5,305 nt of DNA, taken from NCBI GenBank assembly GCA_029250305.1, contig JAQXFM010000196.1, forward strand, positions 1 through 5,305, read 5' to 3'. This DNA is from Candidatus Poseidoniaceae archaeon (GTDB lineage: Archaea > Thermoplasmatota > Poseidoniia > Poseidoniales > Poseidoniaceae). The notes under the pieces are model-generated. The model did not search any database. It was not told the DNA's origin and was given only the letters and a program-made list of their open reading frames with translations. The stretch's first letter is position 1; each line of letters opens with the position of its first letter. Positions 1 through 4,109 of the stretch are shown here, in pieces. Made by a program: the position numbers and the translations under genes.

Positions 1-118
1 CGCCCGCAATGGCTTCTTCGATCCCGACGTTGGTCAGTGGTACATCCACCCAGCCGGTGAACAACTTGGCAGCGTTCCACATGGATTGGCCGTGGCGCAT
101 CAAAATGAGCAGTGACAT
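1..118 (-). CDS. gpmA: 2,3-bisphosphoglycerate-dependent phosphoglycerate mutase, N-terminal fragment
   Basis: This is the first 39 codons of a cofactor-dependent phosphoglycerate mutase, cut off by the window edge. The enzyme interconverts 3- and 2-phosphoglycerate in cytosolic glycolysis and gluconeogenesis through a phosphohistidine. The N-terminus reads MSLLILMRHGQSMWN. The RHG motif at residues 8-10 holds the expected catalytic His9, matching the RHGES-WN block of the family. It is followed by FTGWVDVPLT at residues 20-29, the signature that separates the dPGM branch from other histidine phosphatases. The later catalytic residues lie outside the window. The ATG is at 118-116, with a GGGGA tract about 8 nt upstream as a possible ribosome site. 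Met13 replaces the Glu or Gln common at this position; I attach no function to that. At about 52% GC it is compositionally unlike its upstream neighbour. Confidence 0.93.
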   Translation of the reverse strand, partial: MSLLILMRHGQSMWNAAKLFTGWVDVPLTNVGIEEAIAG

Positions 119-173
119 GTTGGTTCCCCAAACATCTCCAGATGAATCAGGTGGATGAATGTGGCGGAATTTT
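119..173. other. Short intergenic gap between the low-GC operon and gpmA
   Basis: These 55 bases separate the stop codon of the four-TM gene from the gpmA start. I see no clear terminator: there is no T-tract after the upstream stop on the minus strand and no strong hairpin. A weak A/T run just upstream (about 169-180) is the only TATA-like stretch, so whether gpmA has its own promoter or is read through from the operon cannot be decided. The plus strand shows a small direct repeat, GATGAATC and GATGAATG, which is too short to interpret. Confidence 0.4.
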
Positions 174-929
174 TCAAACAAAAGTTAACGACGTCAAGAC
201 CAAACTTGGTACTAGACCCCAAAGCAGTATCATTCCAAGACGGAGGGGTGATCGTTCTGCGTATTTGGAGAATTTCTTCATCAATCGTTGATCCAAGTCT
301 CCTTTCGCCCAGTCAGTGAGTTTCCCTGTAATGCGTTCAGGGAAGCTAATCAAACGGTCAACAAGGCTAATCGCAACTGTACCTGTCGGTGTCTTCCCGT
401 CCTCTGATTCCTTACGTTTCAACTTTCCTTTGACCACGCCAACTAGAGCCCTAAAACCAAGTTTGACAACTGTTTTTCTCACTGAGCCCCTTACGTGAAC
501 CACAAATCGAAGACCGTCTAAAGCGCTACCGGAAATAGTTCGAACCTTGTCAGTCTCCTTGTAGAGTTTGGTTAATTTATCATAAATTGAAAACGAACGC
601 CACCAATCCACAGTCAACCATGAAAGCAGGACGAGGAATGCCAAAATTTGAATGAAGAAATTGAAACCATTGATCGTGACCTCTGAAAGATTAAACACTT
701 CCATGCACACGAAAAGAATCAGGTATGGTGTGAAACCTAAAATCACTTCATGACGAATGAAGCGTTTCAACCCCGGGATTTCTAATTCTCCAATCAAGCG
801 TCCGCCTTCGACGATTTTACGGTCAAAAATACGAACAAATTTGACTAATGGTACGCTTATCAGCAGAACTCGTGCGGAGGCGGTGATGAGGAGGAGTAAA
901 AACCCTATTTGAGATAAATTTAGGTTCAT
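174..929 (-). CDS. Four-TM membrane protein of unknown function, paralogue of the gene upstream
   Basis: I do not recognise a named family. The 251-aa product has hydrophobic segments at about residues 8-29, 62-80, 88-108 and 232-250, with a long basic, soluble-looking loop (about 110-230) between TM3 and TM4. The Arg/Lys-rich loop is probably cytoplasmic, by the positive-inside rule. It shares an equal-spacing motif with the next gene upstream: R-x6-PL at the end of TM1, and I-x-G-x3-F-x3-E-x-IL-x3-P (residues 51-68) entering TM2. I chose the ATG at 929 because GAGAGGA lies 6 nt upstream. A TTG at 944, which overlaps the upstream TGA, would add five residues and is less likely. This is the last gene of the six-gene operon. 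It is AT-rich (one sampled line is about 37% GC), unlike gpmA downstream. Confidence 0.8.
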   Translation of the reverse strand: MNLNLSQIGFLLLLITASARVLLISVPLVKFVRIFDRKIVEGGRLIGELEIPGLKRFIRHEVILGFTPYLILFVCMEVFNLSEVTINGFNFFIQILAFLVLLSWLTVDWWRSFSIYDKLTKLYKETDKVRTISGSALDGLRFVVHVRGSVRKTVVKLGFRALVGVVKGKLKRKESEDGKTPTGTVAISLVDRLISFPERITGKLTDWAKGDLDQRLMKKFSKYAERSPLRLGMILLWGLVPSLVLTSLTFV

Positions 930-940
930 GAACAATCCTC

Positions 941-1807
941 TCAATTTAGTCCATATATTGCAAGCAAGGGACCTAATACAACTGTGAAATGAATTGCTGT
1001 TGAGAAAAGAATTCGCATGTTGGAGGCCCCAATGACAGAGTCAACCTGTTTCTGTACTTGGGTATCGAGGGTGTTTTTGGCGAGGGTTGATACATCTCGC
1101 GTGGACTCTTTTGCTTTTATTCCAAGATTCTTTGCGGCGACCTTCAGTACCCCGCCAATGTGCCTTGCATTGTCGAGAATTGCTGACGAGTCTAATGTTC
1201 GTTTACCATCTTCGTCAGATCGTTGAATTATTGGGGAAAACTCAGTTTCTGGACGTTCTACATAATCAGGAATCTCGATTTGGGACAATTGAACGAGTTT
1301 ACGCCTGGACCAGATTGCTGAATTTAGGCCTGAATTTACAAGAAGAGGATGAGAATACCAACGTTCGAGTGGTTGTAGAGCGGTCTTCATGTCCATCGAT
1401 CGTTTGATGTTGAAAAGAAGCCACAAAAAGAAAATCCCGTAGAGTACCAATAGATTCACCTGTTTCCAATCTGCAACACTCGGAGTTCCCAATGAGAGAC
1501 GAATGATTGCTGCTGCGACCATAGGTGCAATTGCGAGAATTGATTCTCGAACCAAGAAAGTTTCAATTCCACGGATTGATGTTTCTTTTTTGAACACCCT
1601 GAGATTTTTGAAAATATCTCTTAGTTTGATTCTGTGGACCTTACTGTCTTGGACCCTGATTGTATAACGTTTGTAAATTCGGCGAAGTGGTAAGAGCACG
1701 AGATATGAACGAAACACAAGAGCGACGATTAGGATCCAAAAATAAATGGTGAATGGATTTGTGAAATCTGCTAACGAAGACAGCTGATTCGAGATGATTT
1801 CTCTCAT
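941..1807 (-). CDS. Four-TM membrane protein of unknown function, paralogue of the gene downstream
   Basis: The 288-aa product is not a family I can name. Hydrophobic segments lie at about residues 18-40, 88-106, 118-134 and 264-286, and a roughly 130-residue polar loop (about 135-262) joins TM3 to TM4. This is the same layout as the gene immediately downstream. The shared residues are R33-x6-P40-L41 after TM1 and I78-x-G80-x3-F84-x3-E88-x-I90-L91-x3-P95 at TM2. The loop between TM1 and TM2 is about 14 residues longer here. The second half of the large loop (about 205-260) is rich in Lys, Ala and Asp and could form amphipathic helix. The ATG at 1807-1805 is preceded by a GGGGG tract about 8 nt upstream. 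Its stop lies 11 nt ahead of the next start. A transporter, a sensor or a pore are all possible; the sequence does not decide. Confidence 0.8.
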   Translation of the reverse strand: MREIISNQLSSLADFTNPFTIYFWILIVALVFRSYLVLLPLRRIYKRYTIRVQDSKVHRIKLRDIFKNLRVFKKETSIRGIETFLVRESILAIAPMVAAAIIRLSLGTPSVADWKQVNLLVLYGIFFLWLLFNIKRSMDMKTALQPLERWYSHPLLVNSGLNSAIWSRRKLVQLSQIEIPDYVERPETEFSPIIQRSDEDGKRTLDSSAILDNARHIGGVLKVAAKNLGIKAKESTRDVSTLAKNTLDTQVQKQVDSVIGASNMRILFSTAIHFTVVLGPLLAIYGLN

Positions 1808-1851
1808 ATCCGTGCCCCCACTAATTGATAATGGAGGCCCGGACCATTTGA
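1808..1851. other. Longest internal gap of the operon
   Basis: These 44 bases separate the 61-aa gene from the 288-aa four-TM gene. It is the only sizeable gap inside an otherwise overlapping operon. On either strand it contains a short inverted repeat, AATGG/CCATT around a 9-nt loop (about 1830-1848), with no T-tract behind it. That is too weak to call a terminator, so I treat the gap as transcribed spacer. Confidence 0.35.
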
Positions 1852-2037
1852 TTATTCCGAGATTGTGGTTCGGAACACGGCAGTTGCCCTTTCTTCAAAG
1901 GTATCCAATTTTTCACAGATAATTCGACCGTATTTCCTACCCATTCCGTACGTTGCTCCAGCCACAGAACCAACAGCAACAGCGTTCACTGTTAGTCGAC
2001 CGACGGTAAGAGCGGTTCCCAACAAAAGAGGAATCAT
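1852..2037 (-). CDS. Small single-TM protein (61 aa), unknown function
   Basis: A 61-residue protein with no family I recognise. Residues 1-33 are hydrophobic and small-residue rich, with Gly at 7, 13, 23, 27, 31 and 33. These form overlapping G-x3-G spacings (23-27-31), a pattern often seen at tightly packed membrane helix interfaces. The C-terminal half is charged and probably helical (KYGRIICEKLDTFEERA). The gene is likely real because its ATG (2037-2035) overlaps the stop of the upstream gene as ATGA, and an excellent Shine-Dalgarno site (GAGGTGG, 2050-2044) stands 6 nt before it. It lies between another tiny membrane protein and the two four-TM proteins, so a role as a small subunit of a membrane complex is a reasonable inference. 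There is no direct evidence for that. Confidence 0.72.
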   Translation of the reverse strand: MIPLLLGTALTVGRLTVNAVAVGSVAGATYGMGRKYGRIICEKLDTFEERATAVFRTTISE

Positions 2038-2228
2038 TTCTTGCCACCTCGGCTTTTAGTGATTTTTGGTTCTTCGATAACCTTCACTTCTTGAACAAGG
2101 CCCGTTGTGACCCGATCTTGTTCGGTTGTGTAGCGGTGAAAATAATGTCGCCAGCTGCTTTCAAAGACACCGGTTGCATACGCAACGGCACCTACAATCA
2201 TTGTTGTTCTCATCATCAATCCTATCAT
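2034..2228 (-). CDS. Small single-TM protein (64 aa), unknown function
   Basis: A 64-residue protein not assignable to a family. A hydrophobic N-terminal helix (about residues 1-21, starting MIGLMMRTTMIVGAVAYATG) is followed by an aromatic, His-rich juxtamembrane stretch (FESSWRHYFHRY) and a charged tail ending in SRGGKK. I chose the ATG at 2228-2226: it forms an ATGA overlap with the stop of the HEPN-like gene and has AGGA upstream, although at a rather long 10-nt spacing. An in-frame GTG at 2273 would add 15 residues inside the HEPN-like gene and looks spurious. The stop overlaps the next start by ATGA as well. The paired overlaps imply coupled translation and matched amounts of this protein, the HEPN-like protein and the 61-aa protein. 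Confidence 0.7.
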   Translation of the reverse strand: MIGLMMRTTMIVGAVAYATGVFESSWRHYFHRYTTEQDRVTTGLVQEVKVIEEPKITKSRGGKK

Positions 2229-2611
2229 ATGTTCACTTTCCTGTATTTTTTGCTTACTCGCAACACAAACCAAACATCGCTCCAGGTAGGGGACGTTCGT
2301 CCTCCTAATGCGTGAGCAACGCCATTACGTTGTCGAGAAATTGATTTTAATCGCTTTTGATCTGATTTCGAAAGTGATAGTGAATCGGATACGAAGGCGA
2401 TTATTTGTTTGCTGGATGATTTCTTGAATGAAAGTCTATGCTTTTTATTCACTTGGTATTCCAATTCAGCCCAGGCATTCAATAAGCCATAGGAAGGATT
2501 GTTAGAGACAAATGCCTTCATGAGCCCACTTTGCGCTCGGGGGTTTGATTTAGAAATTCGTTTCAGGATAGAAAAAAGGGGACTTTTTACTGCGGTGAAC
2601 GGCAAAACCAT
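2225..2611 (-). CDS. HEPN-like protein with an RNxxxH motif (candidate RNase)
   Basis: The 128-aa product ends in a helical region resembling a HEPN domain. An acidic helix (LLNAWAELEYQVNKK, about residues 43-57) is followed by a further helix and then by the segment RLKSISRQRNGVAHALGG. Its R95-N96-x3-H100 fits the R-x4-6-H motif that many HEPN domains use as a metal-independent RNase site. A last amphipathic helix (TWSDVWFVLRVSKKY) follows. Known HEPN proteins act in toxin-antitoxin, abortive-infection and RNA-processing roles, but some are non-catalytic. No nucleotidyltransferase (MNT) antitoxin partner is present here. I chose the ATG at 2611-2609 because GAGGAGGAG stands 5-7 nt upstream. 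A GTG at 2617 that overlaps the previous TGA is the alternative (130 aa). The basic N-terminal 40 residues are unassigned. The call rests on motif and helix order only. Confidence 0.62.
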   Translation of the reverse strand: MVLPFTAVKSPLFSILKRISKSNPRAQSGLMKAFVSNNPSYGLLNAWAELEYQVNKKHRLSFKKSSSKQIIAFVSDSLSLSKSDQKRLKSISRQRNGVAHALGGRTSPTWSDVWFVLRVSKKYRKVNI

Positions 2612-2613
2612 TG

Positions 2614-2895
2614 TCACTCCTCCTCTTTGTTAGCCGCCTTACGTGCCTTTGGACTGACTGTCTTCACGACGCCAGTCGCAACGGTGTTGACGACGTTTCC
2701 TGCTGTTTCTACTGTGATCTTTGTAACTTCACCAGTTGCATTGATTGCAGCTTTAATGACTCGGCTTGAGCCAACTGCAAGTTCCACGACTGTTGCTTCA
2801 CCAGCGTTCACCATCTCTTTGACTGCTGATGAAAATTCATCAATCAGAGACGTGAGGCCTTTCGAAACCTTGTCAACCGATTTTTTGCCGGACAT
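2614..2895 (-). CDS. Small Ala/Val-rich amphipathic helical protein (93 aa), unknown function
   Basis: This is the first gene of the six-gene operon. The 93-aa product starts with a Lys/Ser-rich segment (MSGKKSVDKVSKG), continues as predicted helix, and ends in a charged tail (PKARKAANKEEE). Residues 36-79 are rich in Val, Ala, Thr and Gly without long purely hydrophobic runs. They can be laid out as four roughly 11-residue units with Val at 46, 57 and 68, a hendecad-like spacing reminiscent of lipid- or surface-binding amphipathic helices (apolipoprotein, phasin or LEA style). There are no cysteines and no clear TM helix. The ATG at 2895-2893 lacks a good Shine-Dalgarno site and lies 37 nt from the palindromic TATA region, as expected for a first gene with a short leader. 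The stop is separated by only 2 nt from the HEPN-like start. The function is not known; a peripheral membrane or scaffold protein is my inference. Confidence 0.72.
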   Translation of the reverse strand: MSGKKSVDKVSKGLTSLIDEFSSAVKEMVNAGEATVVELAVGSSRVIKAAINATGEVTKITVETAGNVVNTVATGVVKTVSPKARKAANKEEE

Positions 2896-2931
2896 GTTTC
2901 TCGGATAGAGCAGGGATACTTAACCCGACGA

Positions 2932-2957
2932 GGTAAATTATACCGGTATAAATTACC
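2932..2957. promoter_or_regulatory. 26-bp palindromic operator overlapping the operon TATA box
   Basis: The sequence reads GGTAA at the left, a perfect 14-bp core TTATACCGGTATAA (2938-2951), and TTACC at the right. Twelve of 13 symmetric pairs match; only the 2937/2952 pair (A-A) fails. On the minus strand the TTTATA and TATAATTT elements inside it are the best TATA-box candidates for the six-gene operon. They would place transcription start roughly 10-30 nt before the ATG at 2895. A dimeric repressor bound here would compete with TBP. It begins 5 bp after the stop of a winged-helix gene, the obvious candidate ligand. The symmetry is directly visible; repressor identity and transcription start are inferred. 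Confidence 0.65.
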
Positions 2958-2962
2958 CGCAA

Positions 2963-3307
2963 TCAGTCGTCGCTTGGTAAGTAGAAGAACGTATCAGGAT
3001 AGTACCCCATTCGCACACCCAAATCGATCCACCGGCCGATGTCGGAACGAAGGGTTTTCCCATTTTCTGTTATGTCGTAAATGAGCACTGGATGGCCTCC
3101 ACGACCTTTGCCAGCTCGCTCTGTAATGGCCACATGGCCAGCATTATGCAAACGTTCGAGGTGCAGGCGTAATTCCTTGCGATCCACGCTCACCGCCCTC
3201 TCGATCCTCATGAGACGACGTGCATCGCTTTCCCGCTCCCGCATCCTCGATAAATAAAGCAACACGCGATAGATGGTGACTGGTAAATCCCTTCGGCGTT
3301 TTTCCAT
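2963..3307 (-). CDS. Winged helix-turn-helix transcriptional regulator (PadR/MarR/ArsR-like)
   Basis: A 114-aa soluble DNA-binding protein. A first helix (residues 9-23, PVTIYRVLLYLSRMR) leads to a helix pair, of which about 43-58 (RKELRLHLERLHNAGH) looks like the recognition helix. Next come a β-wing with a Gly-rich turn (about 59-79, AITERAGKGRGGHPVLIYDI) and ENGKTLRSDIGRWIDLG, the usual C-terminal dimerisation helix of small wHTH regulators. The length fits the class, but I cannot fix the exact family. No Cys cluster or ligand-binding domain is visible. It lies directly upstream of the six-gene operon in the same orientation and divergent from the cupin gene. Its GC content (one line about 52%) resembles the flanking genes rather than the operon. 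It probably represses the operon through the palindrome at 2932-2957, and itself through a related site at 3312-3326. Confidence 0.82.
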   Translation of the reverse strand: MEKRRRDLPVTIYRVLLYLSRMRERESDARRLMRIERAVSVDRKELRLHLERLHNAGHVAITERAGKGRGGHPVLIYDITENGKTLRSDIGRWIDLGVRMGYYPDTFFYLPSDD

Positions 3308-3439
3308 AATAGCGGGTAATTCAACCCCATTAAAAAACTAAACTGCATCAACATAGAAAGGAGTTTGAAAAGAGGGGCTTCGTAATTCGGCGACAGTAGC
3401 ATTCGTCGTCAAAACCACCGAAGCGCTCATGTCCATCGA
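3308..3439. promoter_or_regulatory. Divergent promoter region between the wHTH regulator and the cupin
   Basis: This 132-bp space separates two divergent genes. For the minus-strand regulator, the T-rich run at about 3330-3336 (TTTTTTAA on the minus strand) stands some 22-29 nt from its ATG, the distance expected for a TATA box of a leaderless or nearly leaderless archaeal transcript. Between it and the ATG lies GCGGGTAATTCAACCCC (3312-3328), whose first 10 bases are identical to the minus-strand edge of the palindrome at 2951-2960. It forms a weak GGGT/ACCC inverted repeat, a candidate autoregulatory site. No convincing TATA box is positioned close to the cupin start; the same A/T run read on the plus strand would give a leader of about 70 nt. 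Confidence 0.45.
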
Positions 3440-3817
3440 ATGGATGGGCGATGCATGCCCTTCACACACAACATGGCCGACTGGCTTGGTTTCAACATCG
3501 ACAAAGCCTGGTTGGAAGAAAACATCCGATGGAAGGACTTCGGCACAGGCGTTCGATTGGGACGGCTCTACCGAGAAGACGCATGTTCCCTTGTGTTGTA
3601 CGAAGCAGACTCTGAAGTGACTGTCGACGCTTTCATGCCTCATAGCCATCCAGGAGGAGAAGCGTACATCGTTCTTGAAGGCGAGGTTTGGGACGAAGAT
3701 GGTACGTACCCTGCTGGTTCCCTTGTATGGATGAATCGAGAAACGACACACACGCCGAAGACCCGAGGAAAGACACTCATTTTGGTGCTCTGGCCTGAAG
3801 GCGTCAAGAGTGCTTGA
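3440..3817 (+). CDS. ChrR-type cupin domain protein
   Basis: A single-domain cupin of about 125 aa and the only plus-strand gene in the window. Cupin motif 1 is H68-x-H70-P-GGE74 followed by AYIVLEGEVWDEDGTYPAGS, and motif 2 supplies H104 in TTHTP. The three histidines and one glutamate would bind a divalent metal in the β-barrel. The order H-HPGGE, VLEG, DE-G-YPAG and HTP matches the ChrR / anti-sigma cupin-like group. Members of that group sense oxidative species or act as small enzymes; no reaction can be assigned here. The first in-frame ATG is 3440, but ATGs at 3455 and 3473 are equally credible because none has a clear Shine-Dalgarno site. The stop overlaps the convergent gene by 14 bp. 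It is divergent from the wHTH gene and might share its regulation. Confidence 0.85.
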   Translation: MDGRCMPFTHNMADWLGFNIDKAWLEENIRWKDFGTGVRLGRLYREDACSLVLYEADSEVTVDAFMPHSHPGGEAYIVLEGEVWDEDGTYPAGSLVWMNRETTHTPKTRGKTLILVLWPEGVKSA

Positions 3818-4109
3818 CGATCTCTTCAAGATCGTATTCGCCACCTGACAGCAGCCCCTCAAAGAGGAACGGCCCCGCTGGCACCACCGCTGCAATGAAT
3901 CCGTGAAGCAAAGCTGTCATGGTCCAGTGCTTGCCAACGCCAAGGAACAGCAAACCGATGTAAGCAACGAACAAACCACCGTGGAGTGAACCCATGAGGC
4001 TTACCATGGCAGGGTCACCCGCGATGTACTTCAGTGGCATTGCATATCCCATCAAAATGAGAAATGAAAAACCTTCGAGGTAGCCGACAAAGGCGACGAG
4101 CGATTTCAT
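3804..4109 (-). CDS. DUF3817-type integral membrane protein
   Basis: The 101-aa product has three hydrophobic segments (about residues 5-24, 37-59 and 63-86). It carries the family-like blocks EGFSFLILMGYAMPLKYIAGDP (12-33) and GSLHGGLFVAYIGLL (40-54), including the EG-S, MPLKY and HG--F--Y residues that I associate with the DUF3817 / YdzA membrane family. The biochemical role of that family is not established. The ATG (4109-4107) overlaps the stop of the ABC ATPase as ATGA, so it is translationally coupled to the exporter, although I know of no functional link between them. The 3' end overlaps the convergent cupin gene by 14 bp, leaving no separate terminator for either. Confidence 0.85.
   Translation of the reverse strand: MKSLVAFVGYLEGFSFLILMGYAMPLKYIAGDPAMVSLMGSLHGGLFVAYIGLLFLGVGKHWTMTALLHGFIAAVVPAGPFLFEGLLSGGEYDLEEIVKHS

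Noticed and set aside
1087..1407. A 106-codon plus-strand open frame
   Set aside because: It is antisense inside the 288-aa four-TM gene, has no ribosome site and has no recognisable domain.
1830..1848. Inverted repeat AATGG/CCATT in the 44-bp gap, considered as a terminator
   Set aside because: The stem is only 5 bp with a 9-nt loop and no T-tract on the transcribed strand. It is too weak to call.
2229..2273. Upstream GTG start for the 64-aa membrane protein (79-aa version)
   Set aside because: It would bury 15 extra polar residues ahead of the TM helix inside the HEPN-like gene. The ATG at 2228 gives the ATGA overlap seen elsewhere in this operon.
2627..2908. A 93-codon plus-strand frame mirroring the 93-aa gene
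   Set aside because: Its length follows the minus-strand gene, with which it is in mirrored register. The minus-strand gene has the operon context and a promoter, so this is a shadow.
3338..3895. A 185-codon open frame on the minus strand
   Set aside because: It lies almost wholly antisense to the cupin gene, whose metal-binding motifs are clear, and its translation is low-complexity and Cys/His/Ser-scattered with no domain. I treat it as a shadow frame.
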